A stretch of 64,000 nt of DNA from assembly GCA_035048495.1 (NCBI GenBank), contig CM068543.1:28261751-28325750 (forward strand), in the 5' to 3' direction. Both the position numbers and the translations under genes were made by a program. The notes beneath the pieces are model-generated. The model had not been told where the DNA came from. It did no database searches and saw only the letters and a program-made list of their open reading frames with translations. Below are positions 1-10,500 of the stretch, piece after piece (the stretch's first letter is position 1; every line of letters begins with the position of its first letter). The stretch is from Euptelea pleiosperma (Eukaryota; Streptophyta; Magnoliopsida; Ranunculales; Eupteleaceae).

Positions 1-1
1 A

Positions 2-2551
2 AAATGGTTTGTATTTAATTCCATTCCCTTCAATGCGGCGAAGGGCCCATATTATCAGACGATGATCGACACTATTGCAGAGGCAGGGCCTGGAATTAGA
101 GGACCCACTCCTTTTCAAATTAGTGGAAAATATCTAAATGAAGAGGTATCTGAGCTGCAAGACTACATCGATACATTGAAGGTGAAGTGGAGCGTGCATG
201 GTTGCACCATTATGTGTGATGGATGGTCTTCGAAGACCAGAAAATCGATTATAAATTTTATGGTGTACTGTGATCGAGATATGATTTTTCATAAATCGGT
301 CGACACGTCTACTAGGGACAAGACGTCCGAGTATTTGTTTGAGTTAATGGATGCTGTGGTAGAGGAGGTTGGTGAGCAAAATGTTATCCAAATCATCACT
401 GACAATGCGCAAAATTTCAAAGCTGCAGGGAAATTGTTGATGAGAAAAAGGAAACATTTGTTTTGGTCCCCATGTGCAGCTCATTGCATTGACCTCATGT
501 TAGAGGAGATTGGGAAGACGAAGTCGATCTCTTCGACGATTAAGAAAGCAAGGAAGATCACAGGCTTCATCTATAATAGTGCAAAGGCTGTCAATTTGAT
601 GAAGCAATATACTCAAGATAGGGACCTATTGAGACCCGGCATCACACGATTTGCGACTGAGTTTATCGCATTACAGAGTCTCATGCGTCATCAGGTTCCA
701 CTACGTAATCTCTTCTTATCGGAGGAATGGAAGGCTTTTATAGCAGGGTATAGGAGGGACAGAGAAAAGAAAGAACTTGCTGATACAGTATCTAATTATG
801 TATTGACGTCAGAGTTTTGGATGAAGGCGGAAGAAACATGTAGAGCATTTGAGCCTCTTGTCAAAGTGTTAAAGTTGGTAGATCAAGATAAAAAACCAAC
901 TTTAGGCTTTATATACGAGGCAATGGATAGAGCAAAGTTGGCAATCCAAGCCGGATGTCGCCATTACAAGAAGTATTGGGACATCATTGATAAGAGATGG
1001 GAAGGCCAGCTACATCATCATCCTCTGCATGCAGCAGGTAAATTATTTCTTATGTAGATTATACGTTCTTAAATTATTATTTTATTACTTGATAGTGTAT
1101 ATTTTAATTCTTCACCTTTTATGTGAAAATAGCATACTTCTTGAACCCTGCCTTCCAATACAACAACATCTCAAATCACGAAGAGATAAAAGAAGGTCTA
1201 CATGAAGTGATTAAGAGATTAGAGCCATTAATGGATAAACAAGGGCAAGCAATAAACGAAGTATGTATCTATGTTTTGTATAATGTTAAAAGATATATGG
1301 TGATAATATGCTTTTAACTTTTTTTATACACTTGAATGTAGATAAAATTATTTACAGAGGCAAGAGGAAAATTTGGCGAAGCCCTTACAAAGCATCAGCG
1401 CAAATCTGATATGCCTGGTATGTGCACAATGCAATTGTACAATAGTATCATCTTATTACTAAAAAACTAATGCAGCTTACTCTTAATTTGTAGGCGAGTG
1501 GTGGTCAAATTATGGGTCGTCTGCACCACATTTAAAATCAATTGCAGTCAAGATTTTGAGTCAAACATGCTCCTCATCAGGTTGTGAGAGGAATTAGAGC
1601 ACATTTGCTCTTATCCATACGAGGGCTCGTAATCGTTTATCGATGAAGCGATTAGAGCAATTAGTGTATGTGCACTACAATATGAGGCTGCAAGTTCGTA
1701 ATTTAATGGATAAGAGGGAAGATGACGATTACTATAATCCCATTGATTTGGATTATATCTTTGAAGCGGATGACGTCTTAGACCCTTGGATGCGCGAGAA
1801 GGACACGCCTACACTGGACACTGAAGATTTATCGTGGTTAGATGAACCGCTTAATAGAGGAGATGATCCCGATCATGGTGGTAGTGATGATGGTGGGAGT
1901 GATGATGGTGGGAGTGATGATGGTGCTGGTGCTGGTGCTGGTATTGCTTATGGTGGGAGTGTTGGTGGGAGTGCTAGTGGGAGTGGGGGTGCTGGAGGTG
2001 GTGATGGAGGGACTCAGGAGGAAGGTCGGCTTGGGGATACACACCCTGCCGATGATTTCATTACCACGCAAGACTCTAATCACGGCATTAGAGAACGGCG
2101 TAGGAGATTGGCAATGTTAACTACATATCCGAGTGATGATGAGCCAGATACCCAATATCGACATGGACATGGAGATGTCGACTTGGGTGAGCAGGTGCAA
2201 CAGATGTCATTTGATGATCATCCGAGTTGGAATACTCACAGGCGAGGTTTTGGAGATTATCCGAGTCACGTTCCTCATGGATATGATCAGCCTCCACCAT
2301 ACGGATATGACGATCAGCCTCAACCTTTTTCTTATGATCAGGGGGGAGAGTCCAGTTCCAATCAGAGTCAGACTCCTTATGGGTATGCTCAACCTCCACC
2401 ATACGGATATTACGATCAGCCTCAGCCTTTTTCTTATGATCAGGGAGGAGAGTCCAGTTCCAATCAGAGTCAGACTCGTACAAATGACTATGACTCATCT
2501 GCAGAGCAATATGGCTTATTCTACCCATACCATTACCAATATGGGCAGTAG
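2..2551 (+). pseudogene. hAT transposase (DUF659 / dimerisation domain), 5' partial, one nonsense codon
   Basis: The reading frame is already open at base 2, so the 5' part, including any BED zinc finger, lies outside the window. Exons by splice sites and frame: 2-1037, 1133-1260, 1360-1417 and 1494-2551. The first exon carries the DUF659-type core, with the motif CDGWSS, then TDNAQNF and SPCAAHCIDLML, all typical of plant hAT transposases (family knowledge). Exon 4 carries the C-terminal dimerisation region. Its usual Trp after CERN is a TAG stop at 1595-1597, so the product is probably truncated. The frame continues into a Gly/Asp/Ser-rich tract (about 1855-2010) and a two-copy Tyr/Pro/Gln/Ser repeat (about 2280-2480) ending at 2551. 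The intron positions are my reading. A non-autonomous or dead copy is most likely. Confidence 0.82.
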
Positions 2552-3040
2552 ATTGTATGCCATGAGACTTAGGATTGTGTTTGTGTGATTGTAAACTTGC
2601 TTTTCAACTTTGAATGATGATTGCTTAGTTCAACTATTTAAGTGTGCGATTGTATGGCTTAGCCAATGGCCTTGATTTGTAGATAATGCATCGTAGACAT
2701 GGTGACGCTCAAATTAAACATTATGTTATGATTATTTAATTATGTTATTTTGATCATAAATTAAACATTCGGTCCAACCCGATAACACTGTAAATCAATT
2801 ATTTTGATCATAAATTAGTTGTTTAATATAATTTATTTAAAATTTTCTTGCATTTATAAGTTTCTTATTTTTTTCTAATTTTCTAGTATTTTTTCAAAAT
2901 TTTTTGAAGCCTCTAGAATTGGTTTCGTTCGTTTCGTTTCGGTTTCACGAAGTTTCGTCCGATACCGAACGATACTTCCGATACGTTTCGTTATCGCCAA
3001 CGAACGATACCGAAACGATACCGTGTACTTTGAACCATGT
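2552..3040 (+). repeat. 3' non-coding and terminal region of the first hAT element
   Basis: This is AT-rich sequence after the hAT stop, followed by a dense run (about 2922-3025) of short degenerate repeats built on TTTCG and CGATACC in both orientations, as in hAT subterminal regions. It ends in TTTGAACCATG at about 3030-3040. After that, coding sequence of a different hAT transposase starts at once. The end motif, read in reverse as CATGGTTCAAA, matches the ends of the small elements at 7139, 9306 and 10341. I infer 3040 is the right terminus. The left terminus is outside the window, so the 8-bp duplication cannot be checked. Confidence 0.55.
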
Positions 3041-5094
3041 CCTCAAGGAAGAGGTGAAGACAACAGATTCAATAATTGAAGAAGTCAAAAAACATGGTCC
3101 AAGACAGGAGTTACCATCATGTCAGATGGTTGGAAATATATGAGGGGTCAACAATTGCTTAACTTTTTTGTCAACAATCCAGAATGGACAATTTTTTTAA
3201 GAAGTGTGGGTGCATCGAATGCAATCAATGATAACAACCTGATGTTCAAGCTTCTAGATGAGGTTAAGGAGGTGAGAGAAAAACATGTAGAGCAGATTGT
3301 GACTGATAATGGATCTACCTACAAACTAACTGGAGAGAGATTGATGGAGAAAAGAAAATGACTCTACTGGACTCCATGTGCAGCTCATTGCATCGACTTG
3401 ATGTTTGAGAAGATTTATAGTTTGCCTCAGCTTGCTTCTGCATATAGAAAGGCTAAGAAAGTTAGTAACTTCATTTACAGCCATAGTTGGGTACTTGCTT
3501 TGATGAGAAACTTTACAAAAAGAGAGTTAGTTCGCCTAGCCGCGACGAGGTTTGCTACAACAATTGGAGGCCATGTTCACATCTAGCAAGTGTGCAAGTA
3601 GTGAATGGGCAAAAAAAGATGGAAGGAAAGGCCATTAGGAAAATTGTTTGAAGGACAACAATTTTTGGCCTAGTGTAATGTATTCTTTAAAAGCTACAAA
3701 ACCTTTAGTTGGTGTTTTGAGGATTGTAGATTCAAAAAAAGAACCAGCTATGGGATTTATGTATGGGGCAATGGATAAGGCCAAAGAAGATATTGCAAAG
3801 AACTTGCATAATGATCTATCCAAGTACAAAGAAATATGGGACATCATTGATAAGAAGTGGGAATTCCAAATGCACCGCCATCTACATGCCGTAGCATACT
3901 TCCTCAATCTGCAATTTCATTATGACCATGACTTCTCTACTCATCCAGAAATTAAATTGGGTCTATATAATTGTATGGACAAACTAATTCCATACCCAAA
4001 AGAGATGGAGCAAGCTGACTTAGAAATTGATCAATTTCGTGGGAAGATTGATTCATTTGGTCGGCCTCAAGCAGAGTCAACAAGAAAGAAGTGCACTCCT
4101 GGTAATCCAATGATTATTTCTTTGAGTAAACAGTACAGTAGCACACTATATATAATTATATAGTTAAGTATATACTCATATAATCATATACTTGTATTTA
4201 ATTATGAAATTTTTTGTAGCTAATTGGTAGCTAGCTTATGGAGACGGCACACCAGCATTGACTAAGTTTGCCGTTAGAGTGCTAAGTCTCATTTGTATTT
4301 CTTCAGGATGTGAGCAGAATTGGTCAACCTTCAATCAGGTAGTTAAGTTAAGAGTTGAGTTAGGAGTTACTAAGGAGCCTTAGGACTTCAATCATGTATT
4401 GATGTATGTTTTTCTACTTCTTTTAGGTGCATACAAAGAGAAGAAATAGGTTGGATCAGACAAAGTTGAATGCCTTAGTTTTTGTGATGTACAACAAGAA
4501 GTTTAGGGTTAAGCAGTTGACAAAGAGGCTAAGGCATGAAAATGAAGAAGAAGATCCACTGGTTGTTGATAGCATTGATAGTGATGATCAATGGGTTGTT
4601 AAACGAGGGGAAGGAGGAGGGAGACATAGGAGGAATGGAGAATGTGGTGCCAGAGGCAGAATCAGTAGTCCAAGAGTCTTACCCTTGCCCTACATGGCAT
4701 AATGATCTCGATGAACTCGATTTCGATGCCCTTGAGATTGCAATGGCACAATCAGAGCCACAAGGAACTAAAAGGAGAAAGAAGAGTACAACCTCTAGAG
4801 GAAGAGGAAGAGGAAGAGAAAGAGGACAACAAAGTGCAGGAACAGGAAGAGGTTAGTAAATTAATTGTAGACTTAGACACTTTGACAACTTAAATCATTA
4901 AATTACTCTACATTGTATTAATGTGTTCATCTTTTTTAACTAGGGAAAGGAAAATCTCCCATGGAATTGGTGGACGAAGATGAATGGGTGGAGGTTGAAT
5001 CTGATAAGAGAGAAGATGATAGGGGCATCAGATATCATGATGACTCCTTAGAAGACCCCACTAGTGATGATGTTGATATTGGGGATGAAGAATA
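3041..5094 (+). pseudogene. Second hAT transposase (DUF659 family), frameshifted and interrupted
   Basis: Coding similarity begins directly at the right end of the first hAT element and matches the same family but a different lineage. There is a frame change near 3095-3115 before the SDGW motif, then TDNGSTY, a TGA stop at 3359-3361, WTPCAAHCIDLM, a frame break with stops at about 3570-3650, a long stretch 3648-4112, and an exon from about 4220 with ISSGCEQNWSTF, the intact dimerisation motif that is broken in the first copy. Further exons include an Arg/Gly-rich tail (to about 4851) and an acidic C-terminus 4944-5094. At least three disabling lesions are visible. The 5' part is off the left edge or displaced by the first hAT. 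Confidence 0.78.
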
Positions 5095-5510
5095 GAAAGA
5101 TTGATGATTTTTCATTTTTGTATGACAATATAAGAATAGGATTTAATGTCTTGTTAATTTTTACTTTTACTCCTTGTTCTACTCTCTTTCTTAACTTAAA
5201 TGTCGTTACTGTTAGTATTGAGATTTGGTAATATAGTGGCATTGGCATATCATGTGCTTTATGTTTTAAGATTTGATATCAGCATTCAGGCATTCCCGTT
5301 AGCGTCGCTCCTAAAGTAAAAGTTATAGCCCCACTTACTTTTATGCTTATTTAAGTTATTTTTTTCACATGATATGTTATTTCTCATTTTTCTAGTATTA
5401 ATTATATTTTTTTTAGAATTTTTTAAGCCTCAGTACCACTTCGAGGCTACGCCTCGCATTTTTTAGACAAAACGCCTCAGTTCCCGAACTAGCCTTTTTA
5501 AACTTTGCAT
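5095..5510 (+). repeat. 3' flank and probable right terminus of the second hAT element
   Basis: AT-rich non-coding DNA. A segment at about 5365-5434 (TTTTTCTAGTATT then AGAATTTTTTAAGCCTC) parallels 2860-2912 behind the first hAT, so both elements share a 3' design. It is followed by short GCCTC/CGAGG-type repeats and ends in TTTTTAAACTTTG near 5507, comparable to the other terminus. The exact boundary is uncertain. Confidence 0.4.
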
Positions 5511-5520
5511 ATAATATACT

Positions 5521-5912
5521 GAGTCCGTCTAGAGGTACACCCATTTCTTACATCCAGTTCTTATACCCAGGGGTGGAGCCCACATGGATATCATGTTGGA
5601 CAATTCAACCGCACAATGAGGTTTTCATGCTATGGTTACCCTCCTCACAAAAAATCAGAAAATTCAACATTCCCAACCTCATGAAAAATAGACTTTAATT
5701 TGAAAAATCCAGACCATCCAATTAAACCATTATTTTGGGTCAATTTTTTATATGGTTGGCAATGTCGAAATGAACTGATTTTTTGTGATGATGATCATCA
5801 TGGCAAGAACAGCTCAATGTATGGTTGGATTGTCCAACATGATCTCTATGTGGGTCCCACATCCGGGTGTAAGAACTGGATGTAAGAAATGGGTGTAGCT
5901 CTAGACGGACTC
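5521..5912. mobile_element. Mutator-like MITE with about 65-bp terminal inverted repeats and 9-bp target duplication
   Basis: The left end GAGTCCGTCTAGAGGTACAC and the right end (reverse complement GAGTCCGTCTAGAGCTACAC) are inverted repeats. They stay alignable for about 65 bp, through the motif TTCTTACATCCAGTTCTTA. The flanks TAATATACT (5512-5520) and TAATATATT (5913-5921) form a 9-bp duplication with one mismatch. Long TIRs plus a 9-bp duplication are the signature of Mutator-superfamily elements. At 392 bp with no transposase it is non-autonomous. Short open frames inside are chance. Confidence 0.85.
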
Positions 5913-5921
5913 TAATATATT

Positions 5922-7138
5922 TATATAATATATATACATTAGTAAAGTTTATTTGTATATAAGCCTGTTTATACCGCACGTCTATTATCTCCCCCTTTTC
6001 TCTGTCCAACGAAAATCTATTCATTTAGGGTTAGGGCTTTCACCCTCACCCCGCCGCCTGCCGATCCATTCTCTGAAGCATTCAACATTTTGGGAAAATA
6101 GAAATCAAACTAGCTGAAGCAAGGTGGGAGATGGAGGATATTCAACAGCTCAAGCCAACCCTTCCAATGAAGAGAGCTTGTGTGTAAAGCATGCCAAAGA
6201 TTATTACATAAAGCTTTACAAAACAAAAGCCAAAACAATTAGAAGATTATTACTTTGATCCTATAAAATTTATACATGGAGAAGACTAATACAGCCTTCA
6301 AAAACAGTTGATTCAAAGAAAAAGTAAGTAAAAAAGAAAAATAAATAAGAGAAACCTTCCCAGTCCAACGAGAACAAAAGTCTCGTTTACACGAACAAAC
6401 GAAGTGAGATTATGAAGGTTTCTCCTGTCCGATGCCTAAACGGTTCCAATGAAGCAGATAATCACACCCTTGTGCAAGGTCTAATAATTTTTTAGATTAA
6501 ATTTTATGGGCCTTTAATGGAATGAAAAACAAACACCAATGAAAAACAAAACCCAGATTTGACTAAACCTCTTCCTAGCCTTGCCTCATTTGTTCATGTT
6601 TAAGAACACTACATTTAACCACTTCTTTTTTAGAACCAAAATGTTGAATTATAGAAAACTGAAACAACTAGCTTTCATGTATATCTAAAAAAGCTCTTAC
6701 AAACGATCCCCGAAGTGCTAACATCAGGACAGGAATTTATGCTTCTTGATATCCACTATATTACTATTTTGGCAGTCTAGTTGATGAAGCATCACTACCA
6801 TGGTTAAAAGATTTAACTTTTACGCAGGTCTCATAGTTAGGCCTCTTTTTGTAGGTTTCAGTAGTTGCTCCTCGTATGAAGTGTTATTGCAAATGCATTT
6901 AACCACAGATGACAGATTTAAGTAGTTGCTTATTCACGAAATAAATTTAATAATGCTTCAAGTGGCCACAGATTGTTTTTATCTTAACACTACTTAATAG
7001 AGGGACGTTTGTATTTCCTGATTGAAATGTACTAGTTTGGTTCCTAAAGTAAAAGTTTCACTCCCTAAGCTTCCTTTTAAGTGTTAACCATAATCAAGAA
7101 ACATAATTTAATCATCTCGGCTGATTAAATCTTTGTAA
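5922..7138. other. Non-coding stretch, no gene recognised
   Basis: I searched this interval on the minus strand for the missing CRM-domain exons of the gene at 7594-12024 and saw none. An 11-bp inverted repeat GAGAAACCTTC / GAAGGTTTCTC is at 6349-6359 and 6414-6424. Otherwise it is AT-rich with no supported feature. Confidence 0.5.
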
Positions 7139-7449
7139 CATGGTTTAAGTGTTCTACCATCTCGGCTGAGATGTCTTGTTCCAGTAAGGTATCAAGACAA
7201 TACATAAGTATTAAAACCCTAATCTAAATAATTAAAACATTGTTTCTATAGTTTGTGTTGTTTACAATATAAAAGATAAAAAAATATATATTTTATCTTA
7301 AGTAATCATTTAAAATAGTTTGTGTAACGTATTTCTTATCCTTGTGTATCAAGACGTGTTTATTTATTTATTTTTCCAATGTCTCAGTCGAAACATCACA
7401 TTCTGTCAACTTACCAAGACACTGAATGAGATTGAGATTTTAAACCTTC
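7139..7449. mobile_element. Small hAT-type non-autonomous element, diverged copy
   Basis: It starts CATGGTTTAAG and ends near TTTTAAACCTT, with internal CTCGGCTGAGATGTC and TTCTGTCAACTTACC blocks shared with the copies at 9306-9642 and 10341-10670. It is the most diverged of the three and lies just downstream of the last recognisable exon of the CRM gene. No clear target duplication. Confidence 0.55.
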
Positions 7450-7470
7450 CTTGGTGATTTGAATGAAGGA

Positions 7471-7535
7471 GTAGGATTCATGCAGCCAACCCCATATCAT
7501 TGGGATACGGCTTACGATGATGACTTGGTAAATCA
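7471..7535. repeat. Dispersed repeat fragment, LINE/SINE 3'-end type
   Basis: On the minus strand the motif ATGGGGTTGGCTGCATGAAT lies next to a CATCATCG tail. This resembles the 3' end of a very common plant non-LTR repeat (RTE-like LINE or Au-type SINE); the family name is from memory and tentative. It sits between the last CRM exon and the small hAT element. Confidence 0.4.
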
Positions 7536-7593
7536 CGCGAACTAGTTAAACATCATCTAAAATGACCTTGAAAAAGGAAAAAACAATACACAC

Positions 7594-10500
7594 CTTAATC
7601 TCCTCAGCCATTAATTTGTTGTTTGTATTTTGAATTCCCCGCTTGACAGCAATCTTCACAACTAGGCTTTTATCCCAAAGCTTTACAATAGCAGCTGCCA
7701 ACCCCTGGTGATTTCTATTTCTCCCTTTATCAAGGAGAAGTCCATGAGGAAAATTGCCATAACATATGTTATAAAGAGAAAGGAAAGTAACAACTAAAGT
7801 AAGGTACTAATTAAGTTTCCAAATTACAACCATTTAGATATGAAAGTGGACAATACCAAGGGCAAAATGACAAGGAAGCGACTTCGCAAGCTTTCGTAAA
7901 TTGGTCATCTCTGCATTTGTCAGTCGAGGTCGCATTCCAGTAGGAAGAAGTCTAAAAGGTGTTTTGTAGCCAGGAATAGTTGGAGGAAGCAAGTCAGCAT
8001 CGACAGGTAACAACCCAGTACCCCACCAATCAACAAAGCGAGGACCTAAGCCATCTAGCAGGCCATTGTACTCTGCTTCCTCTTCTGTCGTGCTTTCAAC
8101 AGGATCTGGATTCATAACAGATGACTCGCTCCTTTCTGGAATTGAAATAGCATCGTTGCAATTCTGCGAGATTGAATGGTCAGCAGATGAAACATCTGGG
8201 ACAAAAAGAGTATCACCTTCTCTATCAACAGACTGAGGTCTTGAAGAAGGCCTTTCGTAGTTACTTCCCCGATACACAACCATAACACTTCCTGACCTCC
8301 ATATAACTAAGCCTCCTGTTCGACGCTGATCAGCGCAAGAGGCAGTTAACAACAATATCACCACGTATCTTCACAAGAACTACCTTCACCAGATGTAAAG
8401 GAAAATAGCAGGCACAAAACAGAAATCAACACAGAAAGCAAGTAAAGTTATTGATAGTTGAAACATCAGTTGATTAAAATACTACATAGAACAAAATTAG
8501 GATAAGAATTTGCCACTCCCCAATGAATGTCAATTTGGAAGAGCATTTTGGTCCAGCCAATTGGAACAGGACCTCCAGGAGATCCATTACTTCAATTATA
8601 CTGTAATGGACATATGCACAACAATAATTAATGCCAGCATGGTCAAGCATGACAGCCAAAAACATAAGACTATTAACATCATAACCCCAGGGTAACAGTA
8701 TTTAGCCTTTTAGCTTGGTTGACCATGACGTCATGGCCCCCAATCCAGCAATTGATTTCGTACCACCGAAAATATGGTCTCATTGGCCTACTATTCAATT
8801 TCAACCCCATGTGAACTAAATATGGATATAATGGTAAAAAACTAAAATTCCAAAGGTAGTTGGATTTTGGAATACAATGATAGCCCTAAGAAGCCTATGA
8901 AAAATAACAAACCCTTAGTGAAGACTTGATTCCATGTTCAAGTATGGACACTTGCACAAGTTCTATTTTCTTTTGAGCAAGCTTGGCGATTTTATAATTA
9001 GCTGCTCATGTTCAAGTGAAGGTCCCTTGGTGTATGTTTTTTTGTCAATGGTGTAGTGTTGATTGATCAAACTAAGAGGTAGGAAATGCAAACCAGAACT
9101 ATTGAGGACTACCTTGGAACCAAGGGAAATAGTTAAGACAAGACATAATATATGGCATGTAACTTTTACAAGGACATGCATAGAGATGAGGCTGCAATTA
9201 AGGTTGATGGCCAAGAGAAAACCAAAAGCAACCATTTCCTTTACATCAATCGATTATAGTGTTGGATGGCTGAAGTGGAGATGTGCTTCCAAAGTGCAAT
9301 GTAACCATGGTTCAAAATCTTGTTCCGTCTCGTTTCGTCTCGGCCAAGATGTCTCATTCTGATAGTATACCAAAATGATACATAAGGGAATGTATAGTCT
9401 TTTGCTAAAAGCCTAATTTGGGTACAAAATTAGTCTAAAAGCTTATTTTCATGGTATATATGTCTCCTATAACATATAACAAATGCTAAAAAAACAAATT
9501 TGAGTAAGAATTAAAGATTGGTTTAATCATGTTGAGACAAACATTGTTTTTCCATTCTTGTTTCTCTCGTTTTGTCTCGGCTGAGACGTCTCATTCTGTC
9601 AACTTACCGAGACAATGAGACGAAAAGATATTTTAAACCTTGATCCTAACTACTTGGGGTCAGCCACAGGAATCTCGTTTCATCATTCCACTCAAAGGTC
9701 ATATCTTATGTTGAAGCATTCTTCTTCAAATCTTTTCTAACTCTACGTTCCTTACCTTTATCCTCTTAGAGCCTTAAAAGTACACTAAAGCACCCGTATC
9801 TTACTATGCCATTAATGGTCTTCGTTGCATATGGGTTCGGTGAAAATGTCCAACAGGAGTGTAGGATGTCTGACTTGGCTAACCTTGGAAAGTGCGACTT
9901 GGACTCCGCAGGTTACTTTAAATAATGTGATACAAAGTAAATATTTTTTATCCAATAATGAGGATAATGATAGATATTTTGATATAATATCCTTTGATTT
10001 GTATTATATACATATAAACAGATGTAATGTTATATTTGTTGCATAGAAAACTTCAATTGCAAAAGGTGGAACTCATAACCTATATCAAATGTTAATTGGT
10101 ATCTTACAAGGAAAATTAAATTTGGATGCATCGCATCAAAATCCATGATTCCATATCTTATTAGACTCCAACACATGTACTTAGCCTGCTTGAAAGAATA
10201 CATGCAACAAAACTTTACACTAATTCTATATACATGTATTTTCTTCATTGGTCAATATTCCACTCCAAAAAACAGATTTGATCTTATTGTCATCTTATAA
10301 AATTTTCCCATCAATCTGATTGGTATGCCTCAGTAAAATACAAGGTTTAAATATCGTTTTGTCTAGTTGTCTTAATAAGTTGACGAAACGAGACGTCTCA
10401 ATTGAGACGAAACGAGACAATGGAAAAAAGTAGTTTTGTCTTGATATATTTAAACCATTCTTTAATGCTTAATTGGGTTACAAATTTGATTTTCAGCTTT

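Noticed and set aside
1838..2083. Minus-strand open frame rich in Ser/Thr/Ile repeats
   Set aside because: It is the antisense of the Gly/Asp/Ser-rich low-complexity tract of the first hAT transposase.
6349..6424. 11-bp inverted repeat as a MITE
   Set aside because: Arms are short, interior not element-like, and no target duplication seen.
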